Positions 53,143 to 61,997 of a stretch of DNA of 64,000 nt are shown one piece after another. Position 1 is the first letter of the stretch, and each line of letters begins with the position of its first letter. The notes below the pieces were generated by a model, which ran no database searches, was not told the origin of the DNA, and saw only the letters and a program-made list of their open reading frames with translations. Both the position numbers and the translations under genes were made by a program. Origin of the DNA: Kamptonema formosum PCC 6407 (GTDB lineage Bacteria; Cyanobacteriota; Cyanobacteriia; Cyanobacteriales; Microcoleaceae); the NCBI RefSeq assembly GCF_000332155.1, contig NZ_KB235908.1:1-64000 (forward strand). Direction: 5' to 3'.

Positions 53143-55203
53143 ATGGTCGCCACAATTGCCACCCAAGAAGGACTCAAAATACCCGTTTTCGATGCCGCTT
53201 ACACTGATGCCAAAGGGCGCAATGTAGGCAAGTTCTTCAATAACCCAGAAATCCTGCGCCACTCGATTCTGCAAGCAATGTTTCAACCAGAAGAACTGAA
53301 CTCATTAATAATAGTTAAACTTGACAAATCCAATCCCGACCCTCACCAACTACGTGCCAGCATCCACGACCCAGAAGACGGAATTAAGCGACGCATGATC
53401 TTTCAATCTGGCAACAGCTATTACTTTGGTGACGAAACCCTAGCTAAAAAGATCGGAGACTTATTCGTAACAGAAAAAGATACCGCCTGTCGCTACGGTT
53501 CCCTTCTCGTCAGCACTTGTATGTCCGGCGTATCGGAATGCGACCATCTGCGAGTAAAAATTGTTGATTTCACCGACCCACAATATGCCAAATATCGCAC
53601 AGGAGACTGTCACGGTGCCATCAGTTCCGAATTACTCAAAAGCATCGGCGGCGAGAGAAATCGAGCCAGCCAATTTCGTTTTGCTTGGCTACGCAGTTGG
53701 AATTCAGAAAATACAGAATCCACACCCCAAGTCAGCTTTCTAGCTAAAGGAACCCTCCGTCCCGATGACAATTTACTCGACTCATTAGCCGACTCAGAAG
53801 GTAACAAACCCCAATTCATTTTAGACCGTTCCAGCATCAAAGGAATTAATAAAAAACAACTCAAAGAACTCATTCCTTGTGGCGATTACGAATTACCCAA
53901 AGCCATCCTTGGCAATCGCAAAAACAGTCAAATTGGCATCACTCAAACAAGCTGGCAATCCACCGGAGTTTGGTTCGACGAAGCAGCCCAAAAACAAGAC
54001 CTAGTACCAGCAGCTAAAGCCGAAGCTCAAAAATTGGCAGCGCTGCAACGCGACCCGATGAAATTGCGCCAAGCCATGATTGAAGATTACGACAAACGCG
54101 AAGCATATTTAGCGCGTTTGAACGAAAGAAAACTCAAAGAACAGCAGGAAAAACTATCAACAACAATTGACGACGAAATCAATGGTGATAGTGAACAAAG
54201 TACCGAGGATAAAAAGCGGGAAAGACAGGACATCCAGATGCTAAAAGCCGATAAATTCGGACTGATGATAGGCAGTCCCGAATTCACCAATATGGCAGAA
54301 AGATGGTTAGCATCCAAATGGCGAAATTTAGCAACCAGAGGTGCTTTATCCATGACCTCAGCAATGGCTTTACCCTGCGAAGATTTACCCAGAGGTACGG
54401 TTTGCGCTCACCATTTAAAAGAAGGAGAATGCGTTCAAGGTCGATTCCCCATTCTCAACAAAGATGGTCTGAGAATATACCAGAATATACACCCCCAAAA
54501 TCTGGAAAATATTCCCGATGAAATCCGCACTGTGATGGCGAAAATTAAAGGTGTAATTTGGTTCAATCCCAAAGACTTAGAAAAGTTTCATCAAGGAGAC
54601 TTTGACGGTGACGAACCCTTTGGCATCGAATCTCAAAAAATCCCTCACATTGCCCAACAAATCTTACCAGCCCAAGACGGGTTATTTGATTTCGGGGAAG
54701 TCGTACAAGCTGAGAAAGTTCCCTATACTAAAGCTAAGTATCGAGAAGACGACCCCGAAGTTAGAGAAGGTAAAGTTAAAGCAGGCGATCGCAAGTTTAC
54801 CACCCTAGAACAAATCGGAGTTGCCAGTTCTCAAAATGAAGTCGGAATCGTCGCTTTAGCCATCGGTAAAGTAGCAGCAGCACTCCCCACCCCCGGCGAA
54901 GATGAAAAGCTATTTCTCAAGCAGCAGAAGCGATTTATTGCCGCTCTTAGCATCATGGAACAGTACGAAGTTGACTACCAGAAAAATTCGCTGCGGGGTA
55001 AAGATGCCAAAGAAGTGAAAGAGAACACAGGTCTAAATCCTGACACTTTACTAGAAAAAGTAGATGAATGGTGCGAAAAACACAAAAGCTGCACTTACTT
55101 TTTCCAGTACAAAGGAGATGACCAACTCTACAAACAATTTCCCATGCCCGCCGACTTCCCCAAATGCTTTTTCCTGATAAGGGCGGTAGATCGGTTATGC
55201 TAA
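53143..55203 (+). CDS. Probable two-barrel RNA polymerase (YonO/RdRP-like)
   Basis: A 686-residue protein with the features of single-chain, two double-psi-barrel polymerases. The second barrel has GRFPILNKDGLRIYQNIHP, GVIWFNPK and then the metal-binding signature DFDGD (486-490). The first barrel has TGDCHGAISSELL (153-165), SQFRFAW, LAKGTL (K202 as candidate catalytic lysine) and FILDRSSIKG. After DFDGD the helices end in YEVDYQKN, recalling the AVDF-K motif of eukaryotic RdRPs. The order agrees with cell RdRPs and phage YonO. The C-terminus is short and may be truncated by a shift near 55160. Template and role are unknown. Confidence 0.75.
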   Translation: MVATIATQEGLKIPVFDAAYTDAKGRNVGKFFNNPEILRHSILQAMFQPEELNSLIIVKLDKSNPDPHQLRASIHDPEDGIKRRMIFQSGNSYYFGDETLAKKIGDLFVTEKDTACRYGSLLVSTCMSGVSECDHLRVKIVDFTDPQYAKYRTGDCHGAISSELLKSIGGERNRASQFRFAWLRSWNSENTESTPQVSFLAKGTLRPDDNLLDSLADSEGNKPQFILDRSSIKGINKKQLKELIPCGDYELPKAILGNRKNSQIGITQTSWQSTGVWFDEAAQKQDLVPAAKAEAQKLAALQRDPMKLRQAMIEDYDKREAYLARLNERKLKEQQEKLSTTIDDEINGDSEQSTEDKKRERQDIQMLKADKFGLMIGSPEFTNMAERWLASKWRNLATRGALSMTSAMALPCEDLPRGTVCAHHLKEGECVQGRFPILNKDGLRIYQNIHPQNLENIPDEIRTVMAKIKGVIWFNPKDLEKFHQGDFDGDEPFGIESQKIPHIAQQILPAQDGLFDFGEVVQAEKVPYTKAKYREDDPEVREGKVKAGDRKFTTLEQIGVASSQNEVGIVALAIGKVAAALPTPGEDEKLFLKQQKRFIAALSIMEQYEVDYQKNSLRGKDAKEVKENTGLNPDTLLEKVDEWCEKHKSCTYFFQYKGDDQLYKQFPMPADFPKCFFLIRAVDRLC

Positions 55204-55787
55204 AAGTCGATCGCGAATCGATTCGGTTGCCTGAAATTCAATTGCCTTCGATCGATTCACCTGAAGTATCTCAAAGTTCTGAGTTGGGGAAAACTGGGCG
55301 TAGTGCGATCGCACAAAATGATAGCACGCCCCAACCCCAAAAACTCCCACAAGAACGGGCTTCAAAACCAGAAACAGCATTTAACGGAAAACGCGATACC
55401 ACTAACGCTAAAGCTGACAACTGGCGGCTTTCTCTGCAAGATACCCTCTTTAGCGTCGTTTCGGAAACCTACAAGCAACGGCGGTGCCCACAGACGGCGG
55501 CTATGCGATCGCACCTTCCTTCCGATAGTACCCAACACTTCAAGTTTGGCGACAACCAATGGACGGCTTACGTACAGCCGAATGGAGATTGCTTTGTCAG
55601 AAACGAGTCCAAGCGCACCGTGTTTAAAGCTAACGTTCACACCGGGGAGGTTCAAATTCCCCTGACAGAGCAAGCAGCGGCTCGTTTCCAAGAGATGATT
55701 GTAGAACGGGAAAAAGCTTTGTCTCAGTCCCGAACTACTTTTACGCCTGCGCCTGAATCGAAACCGAGGGAGTTGGAAATGGTTTAG
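55197..55787 (+). CDS. Hypothetical protein coupled to the polymerase gene
   Basis: A 196-residue protein, no family recognised. A disordered polar segment (about 15-70) leads to a globular C-terminal part (KFGDNQWTAYVQPNGDCFV, then HTGEVQIPLTEQAAARFQEM). The ATG at 55197 overlaps the polymerase stop by 7 bp; an upstream in-frame ATG at 55164 is possible. It may be a partner of the polymerase or carry its lost C-terminus in another frame. Confidence 0.6.
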   Translation: MLKVDRESIRLPEIQLPSIDSPEVSQSSELGKTGRSAIAQNDSTPQPQKLPQERASKPETAFNGKRDTTNAKADNWRLSLQDTLFSVVSETYKQRRCPQTAAMRSHLPSDSTQHFKFGDNQWTAYVQPNGDCFVRNESKRTVFKANVHTGEVQIPLTEQAAARFQEMIVEREKALSQSRTTFTPAPESKPRELEMV

Positions 55788-56044
55788 TCGAGTGCAGGGG
55801 GTTGGGGAACTGGGGGCGATCGCAACGAAACTCAAAATGCTGCGATCGCTATCCTTTCTCATGCTAGAATCCAGAAGAGAATTTAAAACAAGATTTGTGC
55901 GTGGTTGACGATTTATTAGCAGCATAAATTCCTAAGAGTAATATCCTTTTAGGATTTCATCATCCCAGTAAGCGACCTTTCACAGAATTTGCTACAGCTT
56001 GATTAGAAACAAATATTTACCGTAATAGCGATCGCGTCTGGAGA

Positions 56045-56149
56045 ATGAATATGAGCCAGCTTGATTTGTTCAATTTAGAAAATGGTACAGAAGTCAGTTC
56101 TATCTATTCTACAAAACTTTGTATTCTTAATTACCAAGCAAAACTATGA
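56045..56149 (+). CDS. Short 34-aa frame coupled to CHAT gene
   Basis: This frame is MNMSQLDLFNLE and so on, with GGAG upstream of its ATG and a stop that overlaps the ATG of the TPR-CHAT gene (ATGA). It may be a leader peptide or the start of a lost gene. The 257 bp before it (55788-56044) hold HIP1 sites and no gene that I can support. Confidence 0.3.
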   Translation: MNMSQLDLFNLENGTEVSSIYSTKLCILNYQAKL

Positions 56150-58456
56150 AATTCAAGCCCAATTACCCAGAAAAATCATCGAGTATTTTCATGGCAGATG
56201 TTTTTTACTTATTTTTATCTTTGGTAATAACACATTTTTTATTTTTTATAATGTTTAAGCCTAATTTAATGTTGTATTATTCTATATTATTTTTGCTAGG
56301 CACACTATTGCAAACACGAGTATTAATAGATCCATTTGAAAAGTCACCAATCATAAAAATCAGCTATAATATATTTCAGTTTAGTTTATTATGTTTTCCG
56401 TTTATTAACCTTTTCATTTCACTAAGACTAAGCGGGTGGCTCTTATACTTAATGGTGCCATTTTCTATGCTAGTCATGAAATTTTTTATATTATTTATAG
56501 CTATAGATTTAATAAAATTATTTCCCCTTTTAACTAATGTTAAAATAATGCCATTACTTCGGCTACTTCGGCGATTACAGTTATTTTTAGTTGGAGTGGC
56601 TGGTGGAAATATACCTGAATCTATGCTTGACATTGCCCGTTTAGATATTAACAATCATAATTTAAGTAGTGCATTAATTATTCTCACTGCATTGATTAAT
56701 AAATGCCCGAATCTTAATGAGCCTGAAATAGAAGGAAAAGCAAGAAATATATTTTGTGATTTACTGTTCAGGACTGGTAGTTATGCTGAAGTTATTGAAC
56801 AGAGTAGACAAGTTTTAGCCATAGCTTCCAAGTATAACGACCTAAAACTAAAAAGATCGGCATACAAAAACCTCGGAAATGCTAACGAAAAACTTGGTAC
56901 GGAATATTATAGTCAGGCTAAAGAATTTTATGAAAATGCTCTTCAAATAGATATTTTGCTACAGAATAAGCTTGATCAGGCATCTGACTATAACAATTTA
57001 GGGAACATTTTAGAAAAGCTAAAAGATTTTGAAAATGCAGTTAATATGTACGAAAAAGCCCTACTAATTATTATAAATTTTGAAAACAAATCGGGGCAAT
57101 GCACTATTTATACTAACTTAGGTGCGCTTCATCAATCAATAAATAATTTCAAACAAGCAATAAAATATCAAAATAAATGCCTGAAGTTGTCTCAAGAAAT
57201 TAAAGATGAAGAATCTGAAACTAACGCTTGTCTTAATCTTGGTTACTGCTATTTTGCCATTAACGACTTTCAAACTGCATTAAACTTTTTTCAAGCTGCT
57301 TTACCCATTGCTCAGAAAATTAATGATCGTGAAAGAGAGGTTAAATCACTGAAGGGTTCAGCAGACTCTTATCTGGCTTTAAATTTTCCTGAAAAAGCAA
57401 AATTTTACTATCAGCAGATAATCCCACATCTTGAAATCATGGAATATGGCTTGGGTGTAAAGGAAAGACGTTCTCTTATCAAGCAATATCTAGATATTTA
57501 TCAAAGTTTAGTAGATTCCTGTATTAAAACTGGTGACTTCAATGCAGCTTTTTTCTATGCTGAAACTTCCAGAAACAGATATTTAGTTGAGCGACTTGCC
57601 AAACATGATGCTCCTTTACCAGAAAACCTTCCCATAAATCTATCCAAACAAATAGAAACAGCTAAACTTTTGGAAAGAAATACTTTGCAGGCATATACTG
57701 ATGGACTCAGTAAAAATTTAGAACAGGATCAGATTACTGAACTGAGTATTAAATGGTCTGAAGCTAAAAGAAGCTTAGAAAATTTATATAGCCAAGTTGT
57801 AGAAATCGATCCTGAATTTATCGCTAAAACCAAGGTTTACCCGATTTCTTTCACAGAAGTTCAATCATTACTACCACCAGCTACCGCTGTCCTTGAGTTT
57901 TTCTTTATAGAGAATAAATTGGTAACAATGGTGATACTACCTGGAGCAGAAGCACCTCTCATTCCCAAAGACCTTTGCCTGATAGTTAAACATATTTATT
58001 TAGAAAGCATTGCAAAAGCCTGGATATCAGATATTGCTGCCGAAGCTGCTTCTAAGAAAGATAGCGGCATTGAGGAAACGATTCAAGACTTACCAGCAAG
58101 AATCGACAGGATTTCTGAATTACTTAAATTCAATAACTTGCTCGACTATATCCCCCCTGAAATTAAGCATTTGGTAGTCGTCCCTCACAATTATTTACAC
58201 CTGTTTCCAATTCATGCTTTGTGGATTGATGAGAGTCAACGCTTGATTGACCGTTTCTCAGTTGAGTACACCCCCAGCCTTTTAATCTGGAAAATTTGCC
58301 ATAGTCGCCAGCGCAATCACTGGCGTTTTATTGGCATAGAAAACCCAACCCAAGATAAAGATTTAATCTTCGCTAAAGCAGAAACTTAAACGTTTAGAGG
58401 GTATCCCCTTCGAGAATCCTTATTACTGGGCAGCGTTTATCCTAACTGGGTGTTAA
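56146..58456 (+). pseudogene. TPR-CHAT protein gene with internal deletion
   Basis: The intact frame gives 747 residues: about four membrane helices (20-130), eight or so TPR units (170-450, for example LGNANEKLGTEYYSQAKEFY), a coiled linker, and the first half of a CHAT peptidase domain with the catalytic His region (VVPHNYLHLFPIHAL). It stops at 58389 after FAKAET. In another frame, 58374-58456 continues with the family's C-terminus (IPFENPYYWAAFILTG). The part between, which carries the catalytic Cys (SACET motif), is missing. CHAT-TPR proteins are caspase-like proteases in conflict systems; this one cannot cleave. Confidence 0.85.
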
Positions 58457-58458
58457 AC

Positions 58459-58908
58459 ATGAGTAGCAGCGATAGTATGATTAGCGATAGCGATTTTTTC
58501 ATTTGCGAAGCCTTCAGCCAAATCTTGGCAAGTCCCCCTGCTGAACTAGCAGAAAAATTCGGTAGCGAAACACCTCTCGCCATTGCCAATTACTTACAAA
58601 ATATACCGCCAGCCGAACAACTTGACTCAGCAGCAATGGCAAACTACATTACCGCATTTTGTCAGAAACCGGGAAATGAAAATCTTAACGAAAGGTTGGG
58701 AGAAATTTACGATTCCCTAGATGAAGATGGCATCGATAAGCTAGTCAAAAAAACAGGCGACCCCGACGATATAGCAACTGCTATCAGCCAAAATCCCAGA
58801 CAGCGAATAAACGAATCTCGCGATATCTGTCAATCTTTGCAAAGCTGGGCAAATAACGTGCGGAATCAGACCAATCAACGAAATCAAAATGCAACAAACT
58901 CAAATTAG
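58459..58908 (+). CDS. Hypothetical partner of the CHAT gene
   Basis: A 149-residue acidic helical protein with no family I know (PAELAEKFGSETPLAIANYL). The ATG at 58459 follows the CHAT remnant directly. It overlaps the next gene by 20 bp, so the two are coupled. It may be a regulator or target in a former CHAT system. Confidence 0.6.
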   Translation: MSSSDSMISDSDFFICEAFSQILASPPAELAEKFGSETPLAIANYLQNIPPAEQLDSAAMANYITAFCQKPGNENLNERLGEIYDSLDEDGIDKLVKKTGDPDDIATAISQNPRQRINESRDICQSLQSWANNVRNQTNQRNQNATNSN

Positions 58909-60319
58909 TACCACCGTTCAAGTTTTATCTCCCACGCTGCATCTATATCATTACGTGCTGCGAAATGGTATCAATGAATCTTTTGAAACTTTGGAAAAAC
59001 GGCGAGAAACTTTCAGCCAGCAGTTGCAGCAATTCACCTCCCAATTAACCGTCACTTCTGGCAAAAAAGCACATGAAGTTGTCAAATTAATGCCACCCCA
59101 TGAAGAACCAACTGATGCGGGCAATGTCCTTGATTTAAACAATGTTCCAGATGACTATAAACCTACCAATGGTGTCAATTACAACCTACTTTACTTAAAT
59201 GATGGCACGATTAGCCGTCGTTTAGCTGTCAGCCGTTTAAATGATACCTATTTCCTGCGTTTTACCAGCTTTGTTTCCTCCAAATACGGCAATCAACATC
59301 TTGACAGATTTGGCGACTTCCCCCATATTACAACCTTGCCGATAGAAGTCGGACAAACAGTAATTCTAGCTGGAATTATACCCAAATCCGATTATTCAGA
59401 TGCAGATATTTTACCCTTAGCTGTTAAATGTCTCACTTGCTACTACAAAACACCAATTGAGCCTGAAAAGCTGATTAAAAATGAGTTTATGGATAGCCCT
59501 TTTTGTATTTATAAACAACCGATTACGGTTAAAAAAGTTAATGAGTATGCAATTGAATCTATCCGGTTAAGTTGTATTTTTATCTATAAAGACGAACAAA
59601 CCGAAAAAACAGCTAATGAAGTTTACCGGATTTTTCAAGACTTGCTCCTCAGCTATCACAAAATTAACTTTTTCTATTCGCAAAGCCTTGTTTTAAAAAA
59701 GAGACTTAGCCAACTTTATGAAGATATCGAGCGATTAACTGAGGAATATCATCAACAGAAATGGAGTACCGAATCCCTCAAAAAGCTACCGCAAGATTCT
59801 CTGGAATATTATAAAAAACTTTCTTTTCTGGAAGACCAAGCTAGAGCCATTAAAATTAATTTTAGCAACTATCAAGAACGCCTCAAACAAATCGAGCAGG
59901 ATTTAGGGCAGAAAGCACCTAAATTTTTCACTGAATTTGAGAAAGATATCAACTTTTACACCGATCAAATTCAATCAAATATTGGCTTTTTAACTCCAGG
60001 CATCCAACTATTTGAAAAGCTAATGTTAAGCGTGCAAACCCAAGTTAGTATCGATGACGCAGCTCTTCAAAAACAACAGAATCAGCGACAAGCTAAATTA
60101 GGACAACTGCTGACTGGTTCTTGTGCAACAATTGCCATTGGTCAAATTCTTTACGAACCGATTAAAACTACCGTTTCCCAACGCATTGATCGAGGTCAAA
60201 ATCAAATATCCCTATATAGTTTATGGTCGGGCGCAGGCTTAACTATTATTATGAGTATATTTTGTGGCTATGTGCTTAGTAAATTAGTATATCAATGGTT
60301 TACTAAGGAGAAGTTTTAA
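58889..60319 (+). CDS. Hypothetical protein with C-terminal membrane helices
   Basis: A 476-residue protein. The first about 240 residues look globular and strand-rich. A coiled-coil region (about 265-355, for example LYEDIERLTEEYHQQKW) follows. Two membrane helices lie near the C-terminus (GQLLTGSCATIAIGQIL and GAGLTIIMSIFCGYVLSKLV). I do not recognise the family. With the CHAT gene and the small protein it forms an operon ended by a strong terminator. A membrane effector or scaffold role is possible. Confidence 0.65.
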   Translation: MQQTQISTTVQVLSPTLHLYHYVLRNGINESFETLEKRRETFSQQLQQFTSQLTVTSGKKAHEVVKLMPPHEEPTDAGNVLDLNNVPDDYKPTNGVNYNLLYLNDGTISRRLAVSRLNDTYFLRFTSFVSSKYGNQHLDRFGDFPHITTLPIEVGQTVILAGIIPKSDYSDADILPLAVKCLTCYYKTPIEPEKLIKNEFMDSPFCIYKQPITVKKVNEYAIESIRLSCIFIYKDEQTEKTANEVYRIFQDLLLSYHKINFFYSQSLVLKKRLSQLYEDIERLTEEYHQQKWSTESLKKLPQDSLEYYKKLSFLEDQARAIKINFSNYQERLKQIEQDLGQKAPKFFTEFEKDINFYTDQIQSNIGFLTPGIQLFEKLMLSVQTQVSIDDAALQKQQNQRQAKLGQLLTGSCATIAIGQILYEPIKTTVSQRIDRGQNQISLYSLWSGAGLTIIMSIFCGYVLSKLVYQWFTKEKF

Positions 60320-60382
60320 ATAGTAAATTAGGAGCGCCTTTGACAGAAATAGCAGTTTCTCTTGAAGAATAAGCGCGCGCGA

Positions 60383-60415
60383 GTTGCATCCTCCACACAG
60401 AGGGTGCAACTTTTT
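60383..60415 (+). terminator. Strong rho-independent terminator
   Basis: GTTGCATCCTC (60383-60393) and GAGGGTGCAAC (60400-60410) pair over 11 bp (one wobble) with a CACACA loop, then TTTTT. It ends the CHAT-associated operon. Confidence 0.9.
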
Positions 60416-60480
60416 GTAAGAAGAAACAACACCACAATTGTTACTGACGGCAATAAAAAGCTTTATATTTTAACCCTTCT

Positions 60481-60556
60481 ATTTCCTCTTATTTCCTCTT
60501 ATTTCCTAATATCTCCTACTTGTCCCTCAAAAATCCTAAATTTTCCTCCAATTTTT
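60481..60556. repeat. ATTTCCTCTT tandem tract
   Basis: ATTTCCTCTT occurs twice in tandem and a third time in part at about 60481-60510. Further TTTCCT/TCTCCT/TTTCCTCC variants run to about 60556, in an AT-rich stretch. It lies between the terminator and the leader repeat. It recalls iteron-like or regulatory tracts, but no Rep gene is near. Confidence 0.45.
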
Positions 60557-60646
60557 ACAAAATTTAATTAAGTTAAATTAACTTTCGCTGCCTTTTAATA
60601 GATTTTTTGTATTCGGACACCTCTTAAATCCTCATAGTTATTGCAG

Positions 60647-60695
60647 TAGTCGCATAGCAAGCCATGTCAAATAGACGTTATAGGGGGGTAAAAAT
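60647..60695. repeat. 49-bp direct repeat, functional leader copy
   Basis: Identical to 15095-15143. Here it contains AGGGGGGT 6 nt before the ATG at 60694, the likely ribosome site of the 134-aa gene. Similarity to the other copy extends upstream to about 60598. Confidence 0.85.
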
Positions 60696-61098
60696 GAGCA
60701 AATCGCCCAAATCGTCCACTTATCAGAATTTGTGCCAAAGGCAACAACATATCTTCGCTTCAGCACAAGTAGCTAACGAATACCTCTCCTCTGGCTACCG
60801 CCAGCAAGCAAGGCGATCGCTTGCTCTTAAAATTGACCAAATGCCACAAAAACACTACACGCCCACTGAAATATCGCCTCCAACCAATACTACTGCCCCT
60901 GAACCGAATGCGATCGCCCTGCCGGACAATTGGGCGCAACCCGATTTCAAATTTGGGGATACGGTGAAAACCAACGACGAATCTTATATCGTTATGGGCC
61001 TAGTAATGGACACAGACTGGGACATTTGGAAATACCTGTGTCGCAGCCGTGATAACACAGAGCGATTCTTCTGGGAATACCAACTCAGAGTTGCTTAA
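60694..61098 (+). CDS. Hypothetical 134-aa protein
   Basis: A helical basic N-terminus (YQNLCQRQQHIFASAQVANE), a Pro/Thr-rich linker and a small C-terminal domain (PDFKFGDTVKTNDESYIVMG, then ENYQLRV-like end) that could be an SH3-like barrel. No family recognised. The ATG at 60694 is chosen for its strong AGGGGGG site; a start at 60664 lies inside the repeat. Downstream, 61099-61480 has no gene that I can support. Confidence 0.6.
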   Translation: MSKSPKSSTYQNLCQRQQHIFASAQVANEYLSSGYRQQARRSLALKIDQMPQKHYTPTEISPPTNTTAPEPNAIALPDNWAQPDFKFGDTVKTNDESYIVMGLVMDTDWDIWKYLCRSRDNTERFFWEYQLRVA

Positions 61099-61480
61099 AC
61101 TTCCAGCACAAAATATTAAGCCTTTGTTGAGCGACGGCGATCGCAAAACTAGGAGCCGTCCTCAACAACAAACTACGATTGGCTGTAAACCAGACTCAGC
61201 AATGATGCAATTTACAGGCTTAAAACAAAAGCCACAAGCAATCCAGACAGCAGTATCCACCCTCGAATCAGCCATCTGGATGATAAAAACTGCTCTAGTA
61301 GCTTCTCACTAATGCAACTTGTGACCGAACAAAACATAAACCGAAAGAAACAGGCTCATCTCCAACAGAATTGCTGACAATTGAATCAATGAAAGCAATG
61401 GATGAATCACCGCTCAAACCTAATCCCTTACTGTTCAACTTAGCCTTAATAAACCATTTAGTTAACCCTAGAGAATTGAT

Positions 61481-61921
61481 GTGCTTACAACTGCAACTCT
61501 CCCCAAAAACCAACTTTCCAAACCCAACGGAAAAACTGAAGTCGTCCGAGTCCGTCTAACCACCTTTGAAAAGGCAGATTTAGTAAAACGTGCCGCAGAA
61601 GCAGGTGAAAAAAGCCTGTCAGACTACTTGCGTAAACGCGCTTTTAGCCTTAACCCCACAGTCCCCCCTATCAATGAAGGAACTTGTGCCCAACTGCGAA
61701 AAATGAGCACGCACATTTGCCAAATGACCCGAGGTGTAGAGACAGCAGTAAAAGCAGGAAAGTTACCCAAAAAAAGCCTAGAAGTTCTGCAAGAATTCAG
61801 CCGAATGCTAGGCGAATATCACCAAGAACTAAGAGGGAAAATCAGAACAGAAGTTTTGAGCGAAACCCGCGAACAAACACCCAATCAAACAATCGCGCCA
61901 CTAGCCAATAGTCATCTTTGA
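61481..61921 (+). CDS. MobC-like plasmid mobilisation protein
   Basis: A 146-residue protein. The segment EVVRVRLTTFEKADLVKRAA with SLSDYLRKRAF is the ribbon-helix-helix region of MobC/MbeC-type relaxosome proteins, and the C-terminal helix (LEVLQEFSRMLGEYHQELRG) fits the family. GTG is the most likely start. It differs from the MobC-like protein at 37001, so the window has two accessory proteins, perhaps from two mobilisation systems. The relaxase matching this one is not visible; it may lie outside the window. Confidence 0.75.
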   Translation: MLTTATLPKNQLSKPNGKTEVVRVRLTTFEKADLVKRAAEAGEKSLSDYLRKRAFSLNPTVPPINEGTCAQLRKMSTHICQMTRGVETAVKAGKLPKKSLEVLQEFSRMLGEYHQELRGKIRTEVLSETREQTPNQTIAPLANSHL

Positions 61922-61997
61922 CAATCTCAAGCCCTGCTGAAAGTTCAATATCGAACCTAACAATTGCATCAAATTTCCTCGTAGGAGGTGAGAAAAA

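Noticed and set aside
55303-55925. 120- and 187-codon frames overlapping the gene after the polymerase
   Set aside because: Low-complexity Arg/Ser-rich antisense or shifted frames with no start context; the plus-strand frame from 55197 is better supported.
61049-61312. 87-codon frame after the 134-aa gene
   Set aside because: It overlaps the upstream gene by 50 bp, has no ribosome site and shows no recognisable pattern; left as noncoding.
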